Source: Planctomycetota bacterium | GTDB lineage: Bacteria > Planctomycetota > UBA1135 > GCA-002686595 | Assembly (NCBI GenBank): GCA_029259675.1 | Contig: JAJDES010000590.1 | Span: 1 to 17,414 of the forward strand | Length of the DNA: 17,414 nucleotides | Direction: 5' to 3' | In this document: one piece after another, positions 1 to 7,984 of the stretch | Numbering within the stretch: the first letter of the stretch is position 1 | Layout of the letters: each line of letters starts with the position of its first letter | Made by a program: the position numbers and the translations under genes | The notes under the pieces: model-generated | The model's database searches: none | The model's input: only the letters and a program-made list of their open reading frames with translations | Told to the model about the DNA's origin: nothing

Positions 1-54
1 CCCCCCTCATGGGCGGCTGTGGCGGCATCAAAGCCGGTCTGGCCGCCCGCATCT
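1..54 (+). CDS. Possible 3' end of a convergent gene (partial)
   Basis: Reading plus-strand frame 3 from base 3 gives an open stretch ending ...GGCGGIKAGLAARI and a TAG stop at 52-54. Nearly every third codon position is G or C, as in a coding region. It would converge on the peroxidase gene, whose stop lies 55 bases further right. Only about 16 codons are visible, so no family can be assigned. The opposite strand over the same bases is also open but has no start codon after the peroxidase stop. The call is weak. Confidence 0.3.
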
Positions 55-81
55 AGGATGTTGTATTTGGAATCGTAGGCA

Positions 82-97
82 GGTCCCCTCGGGCACC
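82..97. terminator. Small imperfect hairpin between convergent gene ends
   Basis: GGTCCCCTCGGGCACC can fold with GGT/ACC and CCC/GGG pairs around one mismatch. It begins 11 bases past the peroxidase stop and lies 27 bases past the possible plus-strand stop. There is no T tract on either strand, so a terminator role rests on position only. Confidence 0.25.
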
Positions 98-108
98 GGA
101 ACGCTCCC

Positions 109-1593
109 CTAGCGCCCCATGGCCTCCCACAGAGGGGAATCCGGCGGCTTGAGCAGCGTGGGGTCCAAATTGACGTCCGTCAGGGCGTGCAAGAAATCGG
201 CGAGATCCTTCAATTCGGTCTCTTCGAGCAGCAGAGGAACCAAAATCGTTTCCGTGTGCTCATGCACCACGACTGCATCCTCGAGCGTGTTGTAGAAGCT
301 CAAGACATCGCTGAGCTGAGCCAATTGGCCCTGGTGCATGTAAGGCGCCGTTGCCGAAACATTGCGCAGGCTGGGAGTTTTGAACTCGCCCCAATCGTGC
401 CCGCCCGCCACCAGGTACTCCACCTTGTCCTTGGCATAGCGCCCACGATCATCGCTGAACTCCCCCAAGCCGTTGAAGAGGTCCTGACGCACAAGCTCCA
501 CGCCGGCGTAGCGCCCCGCATCCATGGGCTTGCCGCCACTCAATGGAGGGACGCGCGTGTTGTGAAATTCGCGATCGGTAAAATTGGGTCCCGCATGGCA
601 AAGGGTGCAACGTGCGGAGCCAATAAATAAGTCCAATCCGCGCCGGGCACCGGCGGACATTTCGCGCAGCTTGCGCTGATCCCCGCTTCGCAAGCCTTCT
701 ACAAATCCGTCGAAGGGCGCGTCACGTGAAAGAATCTGGCGCTCGTAGGCAGCAACGGCCTTACCCAAATTTGCAAACACGCGATTGATCGCATGGCGAT
801 CCTCAGCAGCCATGGCATCCCAGGCTGCGATCCAAAGCAAGTCAGCATCGTCATCCCCCAGCGCAGGACGAGCATTCTCGGGGAAGCGCGAAACGTCTCC
901 CATTGCCGGCATGGGGCCAAAAATGCCTTCATAGGCTTTGCGCAGCTCTACATCGCCGAAGACCAGATGTGCGATGGCCGTGCGATTGGCTCCGTGTTCA
1001 TCGGGATGCTCAAGCGGAGCGAGCGCCTGGGACCAGAGCGAGTCCGCGCGCCCATCCCAAAAAAACCAACGGTTGTAGGCCACATTCCAAAGCGCCGGCG
1101 CATGACGTTGCGTGCGCGCGCGACCAACCGAAACGCTGCGTCGATCGGCAAAGAACTTTTCCGGTACATGACAGTTGGAGCACGCGACATCCCCTTCGCG
1201 CGAGAGGCGCTTGTCAAAAAACAAGAAGCGCCCCAGGTGAGCAGCATCCTCGCGCTCCTCGAATGCATTCGTCGGATCGGCCGGGGGATCCGGTAGCGGT
1301 GACAGCTTGAAGATTTGGCTGATCTCCTTGGCGTCGAAGACGTCGTAGCCATCCGCCGCCCAAAAACGCTGATCGATTCCGCCGGCCACACCTTGGGAGT
1401 TCTCGCTCACAACGCGGGAGACCCGCTGCCGCGAGGAACCTCGCTCGGCGGGCTCCGGCGCCGGCTCACCCACAGCTGAATCATCCGCGCCCGCCCCCCG
1501 CTGCGATTGGCGATCAGGATTCGTTCCGACGCAGGCCAGGGCGAAGAGAAACAGTCCCCAAGTCATTGCTGTCTTGCTAACTCGCTGAGTCAA
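109..1593 (-). CDS. Di-haem cytochrome c peroxidase / MauG-family lipoprotein
   Basis: A 494-residue periplasmic di-haem enzyme. Two c-type haem sites are visible: CSNCH (residues 138-142) and CTLCH (329-333), the spacing of the bacterial CcpA/MauG family. Other family hallmarks are 'FFWDGRADSLWSQA' near 177-190 followed by 'LEHPDEHG', and 'FKTPSLRNVSATAPYMHQG' near 404-422. Family members reduce hydrogen peroxide or use a high-valent di-haem state to oxidise a partner protein; which applies here cannot be read from sequence. The N-terminus is a lipoprotein-type signal (positive n-region, hydrophobic stretch, ALAC with Cys21), so it is probably membrane-anchored, and an Ala/Glu/Pro-rich linker follows. 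I chose the TTG start because GGAG lies 5 bases upstream and residues 1-10 supply the charged n-region; the ATG at codon 10 has no ribosome site. The start overlaps the upstream YtkA-like gene's stop (TTGA), so the two are coupled. The protein is longer than typical CcpA, mostly at the N-terminus. Confidence 0.93.
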   Translation of the reverse strand: MTQRVSKTAMTWGLFLFALACVGTNPDRQSQRGAGADDSAVGEPAPEPAERGSSRQRVSRVVSENSQGVAGGIDQRFWAADGYDVFDAKEISQIFKLSPLPDPPADPTNAFEEREDAAHLGRFLFFDKRLSREGDVACSNCHVPEKFFADRRSVSVGRARTQRHAPALWNVAYNRWFFWDGRADSLWSQALAPLEHPDEHGANRTAIAHLVFGDVELRKAYEGIFGPMPAMGDVSRFPENARPALGDDDADLLWIAAWDAMAAEDRHAINRVFANLGKAVAAYERQILSRDAPFDGFVEGLRSGDQRKLREMSAGARRGLDLFIGSARCTLCHAGPNFTDREFHNTRVPPLSGGKPMDAGRYAGVELVRQDLFNGLGEFSDDRGRYAKDKVEYLVAGGHDWGEFKTPSLRNVSATAPYMHQGQLAQLSDVLSFYNTLEDAVVVHEHTETILVPLLLEETELKDLADFLHALTDVNLDPTLLKPPDSPLWEAMGR

Positions 1594-2147
1594 AGCAGCT
1601 CCAACTCAAAGTCCACCGTTTCCGAACGCTGCCCTTCGAGCACATCGAAGTGCAAGCTCCAACGACCCGTCATGTGCAGCAGCATTCCGTGCACTCGCAA
1701 GTGTCCCGCTTCAAGCTCCTTGGACTTGGGGCGACGGATCATCCCGTGACCGTGGTCCGGCATCCAACCGCGCACGTAGAGTTTGGCCCCCTCCACTTCG
1801 CGCGAGGGATCCGCGCCGTCGAGAATCCAAACATCGAGTTCAAAGGGCTCGTTGACGGGGATCGGAGCGGGAGTGCTTCGCCAGCGCAGGAAATAGCGAC
1901 CCGCCCGACTAAAACCTTCGCCGTGGGCAAGCTCGATCACGGCGTGCGGCGCGTTCGTGTCCGCGGCGCCAAGCGACGGCTCTTCTGCACCGCCGGCTTG
2001 ACTGACATCACCGTCAGCCAGCCCATGTTCATGCTCATGCATCTCCGCCGTGCTACTCGCTTGCGCGGCGGGGGCAGAGTCCACCTCTGTCGTTCGACAT
2101 GCGCTCAATGCGATCGCAATAAGACCGGCGTAGCGAAAGGTGGTCAT
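1590..2147 (-). CDS. YtkA-like His/Met-rich lipoprotein
   Basis: A 185-residue exported lipoprotein. From the ATG the sequence runs to a clear lipobox, ALSAC, with Cys17. An upstream in-frame TTG at 2201 would add 18 residues and spoil the signal peptide, so I prefer the ATG, although no strong ribosome site precedes it. After a His-rich patch (MHEHEH, 36-41) and a low-complexity linker comes a beta-rich domain (about 82-185). It carries MPDHGHGM (129-136) and HGMLLHMTGRW (153-163), a pattern typical of YtkA-like domains. The paired His and Met residues could bind copper or another metal, which is inference. The stop overlaps the start of the di-haem peroxidase, so the two are co-translated. 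The lipoprotein may be the redox partner, metal donor or substrate of that enzyme, by analogy with other MauG-like enzyme/partner pairs. Confidence 0.75.
   Translation of the reverse strand: MTTFRYAGLIAIALSACRTTEVDSAPAAQASSTAEMHEHEHGLADGDVSQAGGAEEPSLGAADTNAPHAVIELAHGEGFSRAGRYFLRWRSTPAPIPVNEPFELDVWILDGADPSREVEGAKLYVRGWMPDHGHGMIRRPKSKELEAGHLRVHGMLLHMTGRWSLHFDVLEGQRSETVDFELELL
1599..1602 (-). promoter_or_regulatory. Ribosome binding site deciding the TTG start of the peroxidase
   Basis: On the minus strand GGAG stands 5 bases before the TTG codon, inside the last codons of the upstream YtkA-like gene. This favours TTG over the ATG nine codons later and supports translational coupling of the pair. 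Confidence 0.5.
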
Positions 2148-2226
2148 GACTTGAAACTCGGGCAAGGCCCTGCGTGATGGCAATGTAGCGTCCCTCGCCA
2201 AGCGCGGGATCCGCCCTCAAAAATAT

Positions 2227-2255
2227 CGAATAGAGCGGCCAAACACCTTAATCAA
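2227..2255 (-). promoter_or_regulatory. Candidate promoter for the YtkA-like/peroxidase pair
   Basis: On the minus strand TTGATT (2255-2250) is followed after exactly 17 bases by TATTCG (2232-2227), in the intergenic region upstream of the YtkA-like gene. The -35 match is fair and the -10 match is modest. If used, transcription would begin near 2220, which leaves room for the ATG start at 2147 but almost no leader for the alternative TTG at 2201. It is a pattern match only. Confidence 0.3.
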
Positions 2256-2383
2256 GGTCACAATTCCGCGCCGCGCAAGTTGCGCCGCACGACCGACATA
2301 CGAACCATTCGCTACGCACTGCGACTGGGCAGGGAGCAATATTGAGCGGCCCCTGACATGTCCGGTACCAACAACTCCCTCCA

Positions 2384-2402
2384 CCAGCTGGCTAACGGCT
2401 GG
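2384..2402 (-). terminator. Weak hairpin downstream of the HExxH lipoprotein gene
   Basis: CCAGC (2384-2388) can pair with GCTGG (2398-2402) across a 9-base loop, about 21 bases past the lipoprotein stop. The stem is short and no T tract follows. The rest of the 276-base gap between the two genes holds nothing else I can recognise beyond the candidate promoter to its left. Confidence 0.2.
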
Positions 2403-2423
2403 CGAATGCCGGCCAAACCATGG

Positions 2424-3485
2424 CTACCAACGCTGCAGCAATTCCACTTTCACACCTGGGATGTCGATCAGCCTGACGGAAATGCCGGTGACCGGGTCGC
2501 TGATGCGCGCGCCGCTCATGCGCAGCCAGGTCAACCCGTCACTGAGTTCGTACTGAGCGCGGGCTTGCTCGATCAAGAGCTCCACCAGGTGTTCCTTGGA
2601 ACTGGACGCAAGCTCCATCAGTTCAAGCTCGCCCATTCGATTCGCCAACGCTCTACGCCAGGAATCAAGACTTGCACCGAGGCCCGACGCATCCAACAGC
2701 CAGGCACTGGGAATTTGCTCGAGCCCGGATTGCTCAGCTCTCAAGCAAAGCTCGTGCAGGCCGGTCAGCCCGCGGCCTTCGACGATGGAAAGTACAAGGA
2801 AGTGACCGAAGCCATACAGCACCCCCCGCTCGATGCCCATGCCCACGGCTTCCAATTCCTCCTGGCCGAATGCAAACACGCGTTCCAAGTCGATGGGTCC
2901 CGGCAAGGGCGAAGTGACGCTCAAGGATCCATTCACATTCAGGTTTAGGCCCAAGGAAGGGTGCTTGGATTGAAAGCGCAGGTCGTAGTGCGCGTCACCA
3001 AGCACCGCCCGCAGCCAAGCCAAGCGCTGCCCGTCCATGCGCGCGCTGGCCCGTTCGCCCAAACGGTACTCGAAGTATTCGCACAAGCCCTCCTCGACGA
3101 GCGCCGGCAACGTCGCCCAACTGGCGTCCAAGAGGAAATGTACGAGTTCGTGCACGAGCAGTGCTTTGGGTGCGCTGCTGGACTCAATCATGTGAATGCG
3201 GGAGTTGAGGCTCACGCCCCAGGCTCCCTTCACATGACCGAACCCGAAGCGTTCGTGAAAATCGTCCTCAACCCAGATTTCGGTTTTTCGGGCCGACGCC
3301 CCGGGCAATAGCTCGAGAATTCGCGGCACGACAGCCTGCATTTCGCGCGCAATGTCTTCGGCTACTTCCAGCTTGTCGGCTCGCACGCGACCGAATTCAT
3401 TCACAGCTTCAAAACGCGGGGCGGCCTGGCATCCGGCAAGCACCCCAAGGCCGAGCAAAAGCATCGTTTTCGATATTCGCTGCAC
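2424..3485 (-). CDS. Lipoprotein with HExxH zinc-peptidase motif (gluzincin type)
   Basis: A 353-residue predicted lipoprotein counted from the GTG start: MQRISKT, hydrophobic core, VLAGC with Cys19. The catalytic signature HELVH (residues 112-116) is followed by LPALVEEGLCEYFEYRLGE, matching the 'lP.Wl.EGlAeyfe' pattern of the gluzincin peptidase_MA group. One of the glutamates at 131-132 is the likely third zinc ligand. The C-terminal half has no motif I recognise. Substrate unknown; the cell position would be the periplasmic face of a membrane. Start choice is uncertain. The GTG gives the best lipoprotein signal but touches a perfect GGAGGT with no spacer. The ATG seven codons later leaves 21 bases and lacks a charged n-region. 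A distant GTG at 3566 would bury the signal. It is divergent from the channel gene and separated by 276 bases from the YtkA-like gene, so it is probably a separate transcript. Confidence 0.75.
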   Translation of the reverse strand: MQRISKTMLLLGLGVLAGCQAAPRFEAVNEFGRVRADKLEVAEDIAREMQAVVPRILELLPGASARKTEIWVEDDFHERFGFGHVKGAWGVSLNSRIHMIESSSAPKALLVHELVHFLLDASWATLPALVEEGLCEYFEYRLGERASARMDGQRLAWLRAVLGDAHYDLRFQSKHPSLGLNLNVNGSLSVTSPLPGPIDLERVFAFGQEELEAVGMGIERGVLYGFGHFLVLSIVEGRGLTGLHELCLRAEQSGLEQIPSAWLLDASGLGASLDSWRRALANRMGELELMELASSSKEHLVELLIEQARAQYELSDGLTWLRMSGARISDPVTGISVRLIDIPGVKVELLQRW

Positions 3486-3491
3486 ACCTCC
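3486..3491 (-). promoter_or_regulatory. GGAGGT ribosome binding site with abnormal spacing
   Basis: A perfect GGAGGT sits directly against the GTG that opens the best lipoprotein signal peptide, and 21 bases before the next ATG. Neither spacing is normal, and the only codon at 8 bases is ATA. The true start of the HExxH lipoprotein is therefore open. Confidence 0.35.
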
Positions 3492-3638
3492 ATTGCAACA
3501 GCCCGATCCCCGCGGCGCTAGCCCGCTCAAGACCAAAGACCGAGCCCGATCCGAAACCTGCCCCACACACTTACCAGCACGTACCCATGTCGCTCCATTT
3601 GTAAGGAATTGAGCACTGCAGCCCGCTAAGCTGCCGAC

Positions 3639-4169
3639 ATGACCTCACTTTTGGAAATCGGGGATTCGACGCGGCAAAACTTCAATATCTCGATCTACCA
3701 AGCAATCGTCGGTTCCGTCTCGGCGCTGGCGATGCTGCTCGCGGTGCTTTTTCACTACGAGGTCATGAGCTTGTCCTCGCGGCTCGTCACGAAGGTAGGC
3801 CTTGCGCGGCGCTTGCGGATTGTCGCCCTGATTCTCTCCATGCTGGGCGCGCACATCGTCGAGGTCTGGTTTTTCGGCCTGCTGTATTGGTTGCTGGACG
3901 GTTGGCCCCAACTCGGTCAGGTCTACGGCGATTTTGACGAAGGTGCGCTCGACTTTGTTTATTTCTCAGTTGTCAGCTTCACCACCCTTGGCTTCGGTGA
4001 CATCGTCCCCACTGGAGCGATTCGAATCCTCTGCGGATCCGAAGCCCTGGTCGGCATCACCCTGATCACCTGGTCCGCTTCCCTAGCCTTCCTTGAGATG
4101 CAACGGGACTGGAGCGAATTCAGCAGTTCGCGCGCGCGATCGCGCCGCGATCACTTCGATGGCGTTTAG
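3639..4169 (+). CDS. Potassium-channel-like membrane protein (Ion_trans_2 type)
   Basis: A 176-residue inner-membrane protein. Hydrophobic segments lie at about 20-40, 60-86 and 131-152, with a re-entrant pore region at 104-125 that contains the filter TTLGFGDIVP (115-124). This matches the TVGYGD/TxGFGD filter of two-helix potassium channels, and the helix-pore-helix order fits the Ion_trans_2 fold with one extra helix in front. The C-terminus is short, charged (Arg/Asp) and soluble, with no ligand-binding domain. Probably a small tetrameric cation channel; selectivity for potassium is inferred from the filter. The ATG start has no obvious ribosome site. It is the only complete plus-strand gene, divergent from the HExxH lipoprotein and convergent with the large TonB-like gene, and it looks monocistronic. 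Confidence 0.85.
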   Translation: MTSLLEIGDSTRQNFNISIYQAIVGSVSALAMLLAVLFHYEVMSLSSRLVTKVGLARRLRIVALILSMLGAHIVEVWFFGLLYWLLDGWPQLGQVYGDFDEGALDFVYFSVVSFTTLGFGDIVPTGAIRILCGSEALVGITLITWSASLAFLEMQRDWSEFSSSRARSRRDHFDGV

Positions 4170-4174
4170 AATCG

Positions 4175-4191
4175 GGTGACGCATCGCCACC
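4175..4191 (-). terminator. Hairpin after the TonB-like operon
   Basis: The minus-strand transcript can form a 7-bp stem GGUGGCG/CGUCACC with a 3-base loop, beginning 8 bases after the stop of the 1254-residue protein. The fourth pair is G-U on this strand but A-C on the plus strand, so the fold belongs better to the minus-strand operon. No T tract follows. The channel gene ends just beyond it on the other strand. Confidence 0.4.
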
Positions 4192-4199
4192 GCGTTGCC

Positions 4200-7100
4200 T
4201 CACTCGACTTTCAATAGCGGCGTGAAGTAGCGGTAATAAACTTCCAAAGTCAAAACGCACATGGCCGTGGAGTAAATGTGGTCTTGGGTGTCCAAGGCCA
4301 TCTTTGAGTACGGTGTCGCGGAGCGCCAAGATCCGTCCCGCTCTTGCGCCGGTAACAGGGTTTCTTGCAGAGCACTATTCCAGCGACTCCAAGCACTCCC
4401 TCCGTGGCGGAAGAGGGCCAAACTGCCGTAATACCAAAAGTACATGTTGCCAACGGCATCGAACACAAAGCGATCGTCGCCCCTGGTTCGGAAACTCGTC
4501 GGCGCGCGCTCCAAAGTGAAGGCCATGGGCGCCTTCCAAGCTTGACTGGCAATGTCCTCCCCAAGCAAGGAAAGTGCGAACAGGGCGGCCGGCGTCGATG
4601 CCGGCAAGGTGGGATAGCCGGAGTTCAAACGATTCGGATCGTGGCTGTACCGAAACCAGCCGCGTCGATCGAGTGAGCCCGACAGAAATTCCTTGGCGGC
4701 GGCAAAGGCCTGATCGGGAACATCCAGGCCGCCCAGGCGGGCCGATTCGAGCGCCATGACCTGCCAAGAACTAATCGAGACTCGCGGCCAATCATCTGGT
4801 GCGCGGGACTTCCCGGCGAAGTAGTAACCCCAGCCTCCCGAGCGACGACCTGCGCGCCTGTCCTGGGCTTGCAGGATGCGCGCAACCGCCAGCTCCAGGG
4901 GTCGCCGCAGGGCTTCGTCCGCCTCCATTGCGAAGCACTCGGCTAGGGCGTAGGTCGCGATTCCATGGCTGTAGCTGCTCCCATCCCCAAAATGACCCGT
5001 TTGAGGGTTCTGCCTGGAAAGGAGCCAATCAACGGCACGCTGGGAAACCTGCGCAAACTCGCGCGTCGAACGCGGAGTGTGCCCCGCCCCCAAAAAGGCC
5101 AGCAATGCGAGCCCCGACTTTCCAATCGCGACCTCACCGTACTTCTCTTCCCGTTCACGGCTTGAGCCCCAATAGCCGCGCGAGTTTTGCGCGCGCGCCA
5201 AGTAGGCCAAACCGTCGGCAACGGCCCGTTCCGTTTCTTCCGTTCCACCAAATTCGCGCAGGGCGCGCTCGCGTTCCGTTCCAAAGCGGGTGCGATAGGG
5301 AGTTCGATCGATCGCAACGCGCTCCGGCGCAAAGGCCTCCGAGCGAAGAACTTCGCGCCCCAATCGCTCAACCACGACGTTCGACAATTCCGGCCTAAAG
5401 CGCTCGAGTTTGGGACCGGCGGAAACGAAGCGCGACGGCGCCATGTCCTCCACGCTGGGCAACTCCAACGGAATCGATCCCAATCGTTCGGCGGAGGGCA
5501 AGTTCGGCTTGGGCGCAGAACGGATGGCGCTTGGCTGCAAGGCGGATGCGACGGCCCCTTGCAACTGAGGCGAGCGGGGGCGCGTCATGACAGAGGACGC
5601 GGTTCTCGCCTTCGGTTGCACCTGCGCGGGCTCAAACTTGCGTGGAGCAGCTGCACTGGTCGCTCCCACAGCCACCAAGTCCGGAATGCGCAAGGGTCGC
5701 GGCGCTTGGCCCGGCGCAGGTTTGTTCAGCGCTCGCTTGGGAACTTCGAAGGCCTGCGAGCGATTCGATTGCGGGTCCAAGCCGGCCACCGCAGCCAGGG
5801 GCATTTCCGCTTGCTTTGAGGCGGGCACAGCGCCGATCGGCGCGCCCCGCGACTGATCCGCAGAAGCAACGGGCCTTTTCAATGCTGTGCTTACGTGCAC
5901 TTCGGAGCCCGCATTGCCCACGGGCGCCGCAAGCGCCTGTAGCGAAGCGCGTTCGGGTTTCGGCTGATCCTCGGCAACTTTTGCCCCCACTGTTTGTCTG
6001 CGCTCAAAGCTTGGCGCAGGCCCGTTTTTGCTCTCGCTCGGCACCGCAGCTTTTTGCGGCCCATCGAGCGCAAGCTCATCGCGCCTGGTCCGTCTGGCTG
6101 CAGGCATCAGCAGACTTTCTCCACTCGTTTCAGCATCCGCGGCTGCGGCTCGAGTTGAAAGTTCCGGCCCTGCTAGAGCCGGGCTCGTGCGCGACGAACC
6201 CGCCAACTCCATCGGCTCAGCCAACGCCGCAACCTTGGCACTCTGCTTGGGAAGCGGGGCGGGCACAGCACTCGAAAGGGCCGTTCTTTGGGCTGCTGGA
6301 GACTGCAATTCGCGCCTAGCTTCGCTGCGCCGGGGAACTGCAGTTGCCGCCGCACTGGACCGCGCCTCCGGCCGCATGGATTCCACTTGTGAGCGCATGG
6401 CCAGGGCCGGAGCTTCGCTGTCATCTCGCGCGCGCGGATCCGGCTTTTGACTGCGCAACTCGCTGCGACTGGCTGCTTCGAAAGTGACCCGCGCAGGCGC
6501 TGGCAACGCATGGCGCGGAATGGGATTCGAACTCTCGTTGGCGCGCTCCAATTGCGCCAATGCAGTCGGTTCGAGCGCAGCGACATCCAAAGCGTCCGCG
6601 GGTAGCTCATTGCGCCGCTCCAATTCGGAGATGGCTCGCTCACTGGGCTCCGCGGCCAAGTGGCCCGATCGCTCTCGATCCGGGCTCGATGCCTGCGCAC
6701 CGCTGGAAGCCAAACTGACTTGAAACAGAGCGTCGCGACCCGGCAAATCAACTTGGCCGCCCTCGACCCGCACGTATTGAAACCAGAGTACCAAGGCGCC
6801 GTGGGCCAAAGCGGAAACTAGGAAGCACTTGTAAAGCACTTCCAATTCGCGCCAGCGTTTAGCAAGCCAAGCCAAAAGCGCCAGCAACAGCAATCCGATC
6901 AAGATCAAAACGTCGAGCAATCCCACGGGTCGCCCGGGCAATCGGAAGAGCTCGCGCGAGCGCGCACGCCACAGATCCGGCGCTGAAAGCTCGCCCGTAG
7001 CGCCCGTTGACGATTCTCCGCTGGATCCAACTCGGCCGGATTCCGCTGCAGCGGAGAGCGTGGACTCGGAATGGCTCGTCATCCTGTCCCGAGCGGAGAA

Positions 7101-7964
7101 CAAAAGCGTAAAGCCGTCCGCCATCGGCAGCGGAGCACGTTCGGATCCCGGGCCGTTCAAACCGACGAGCGCTTCGGGCCTCAACCAACCGCCGGATCCA
7201 TAGACGCTGCGAAAAAGATCAAAGTCTCCGGCCGATGGCTCGCGATCCGATGCGAAGAACAGGGTTGTTCCGTCCATCGAAAGTGCCGGCTCGCGATCGT
7301 CGGCAAGACTATTGACGGGTTCCAAGCTGCGCACGGACCCGCCCGCGGAAGCTTGCCCGAGCGATTGCGCCGGATGCGCCGAAAAAAGATCCCAACTGCC
7401 ATTGCGGTTGGATGCAAAGAGCAAGCCGCCTCCGGTGGGGAATGCCGCCGGATCGCTCTCGTCGCTTTCGGTGTTCACACCCGGCACAGGTTGCGCCGGT
7501 CCGAACTCACCGTCCGCATAGGACGCTTGATACAAGTCCAAGCCACCGCTGCCCCCACTTCGATTGGAAGCGAAGTACAGCGCATCCGGACCGAAGGCCG
7601 GCGCCATTTCGTCCGCGGCCGTTTCGAGTTCCTCCAGCAAGCGCGGCTGCCCCGCCTTGCCACCCGAAAAATCGGCAATGTACAGCCCGCTATTCAGTCC
7701 CTCTTCGCCGGCACTGAAAACGATCCAGCGCCCATCCGGGGAAACGGCTGCACGCGTTTCGGCGGCGTCCGTGTTGATGCTCGGACTGAGCAATTGGCGC
7801 CCCTCCCAGACCGCGTAGCGTATCTCCGGTCCGACCGCACGCTCATAGTTTTGCAAGCCATCCGTGTAGGCGCCTTCATTGCCCAAGTAGGGACGAAAGC
7901 GCAAGTAGGCGGCGAAGAAGCCAGCCGACACCAGCGCCAATGCAATCACGATGTTCTTGCCCAT
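4200..7964 (-). CDS. TonB-like transducer: PD40 propeller + SxxxH membrane helix + squalene-cyclase-like toroid
   Basis: A 1254-residue membrane protein, last gene of an ExbB/ExbD operon. Order: signal anchor (5-22); five PD40/TolB-type repeats (about 65-340; e.g. VSPDGRWIVFS, DALYFASNR, GTTLFFASD); membrane helix (347-367); a basic turn; a third helix (378-398) with FLVSALAHGALV; an Ala/Ser/Pro/Arg-rich linker (about 400-880); and a C-terminal domain (about 905-1254). The third helix has S384 and H388 in the SxxxHGA pattern of TonB (Ser16/His20 in E. coli), followed by a strand-like ALFQVSL as in TonB. The C-terminal domain has QW-like repeats (LARAQNSRGYWG 921-932, LLPAQERDGSW 1203-1213 and others) of the prenyltransferase/squalene-cyclase fold; no DxDD catalytic motif is seen. 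Helix count and charges put propeller, linker and toroid in the periplasm. The ATG has a good AGGGGG site and lies 20 bases after exbD. I infer an energy-coupled envelope machine; its cargo or partner is unknown. Confidence 0.85.
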   Translation of the reverse strand: MGKNIVIALALVSAGFFAAYLRFRPYLGNEGAYTDGLQNYERAVGPEIRYAVWEGRQLLSPSINTDAAETRAAVSPDGRWIVFSAGEEGLNSGLYIADFSGGKAGQPRLLEELETAADEMAPAFGPDALYFASNRSGGSGGLDLYQASYADGEFGPAQPVPGVNTESDESDPAAFPTGGGLLFASNRNGSWDLFSAHPAQSLGQASAGGSVRSLEPVNSLADDREPALSMDGTTLFFASDREPSAGDFDLFRSVYGSGGWLRPEALVGLNGPGSERAPLPMADGFTLLFSARDRMTSHSESTLSAAAESGRVGSSGESSTGATGELSAPDLWRARSRELFRLPGRPVGLLDVLILIGLLLLALLAWLAKRWRELEVLYKCFLVSALAHGALVLWFQYVRVEGGQVDLPGRDALFQVSLASSGAQASSPDRERSGHLAAEPSERAISELERRNELPADALDVAALEPTALAQLERANESSNPIPRHALPAPARVTFEAASRSELRSQKPDPRARDDSEAPALAMRSQVESMRPEARSSAAATAVPRRSEARRELQSPAAQRTALSSAVPAPLPKQSAKVAALAEPMELAGSSRTSPALAGPELSTRAAAADAETSGESLLMPAARRTRRDELALDGPQKAAVPSESKNGPAPSFERRQTVGAKVAEDQPKPERASLQALAAPVGNAGSEVHVSTALKRPVASADQSRGAPIGAVPASKQAEMPLAAVAGLDPQSNRSQAFEVPKRALNKPAPGQAPRPLRIPDLVAVGATSAAAPRKFEPAQVQPKARTASSVMTRPRSPQLQGAVASALQPSAIRSAPKPNLPSAERLGSIPLELPSVEDMAPSRFVSAGPKLERFRPELSNVVVERLGREVLRSEAFAPERVAIDRTPYRTRFGTERERALREFGGTEETERAVADGLAYLARAQNSRGYWGSSREREEKYGEVAIGKSGLALLAFLGAGHTPRSTREFAQVSQRAVDWLLSRQNPQTGHFGDGSSYSHGIATYALAECFAMEADEALRRPLELAVARILQAQDRRAGRRSGGWGYYFAGKSRAPDDWPRVSISSWQVMALESARLGGLDVPDQAFAAAKEFLSGSLDRRGWFRYSHDPNRLNSGYPTLPASTPAALFALSLLGEDIASQAWKAPMAFTLERAPTSFRTRGDDRFVFDAVGNMYFWYYGSLALFRHGGSAWSRWNSALQETLLPAQERDGSWRSATPYSKMALDTQDHIYSTAMCVLTLEVYYRYFTPLLKVE

Positions 7965-7984
7965 GTTTCGCCCCCTTTCTGACT

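Noticed and set aside
4203..5252. Hopanoid or carotenoid biosynthesis enzyme
   Set aside because: The cyclase DxDD motif is not seen, no isoprenoid gene is nearby, and the domain is fused behind a membrane anchor and a periplasmic linker.
7071..7982. 303-codon open frame on the plus strand opposite the propeller-coding region
   Set aside because: Same reasoning: it overlaps a well-supported gene completely and its translation shows no recognisable motif or signal.
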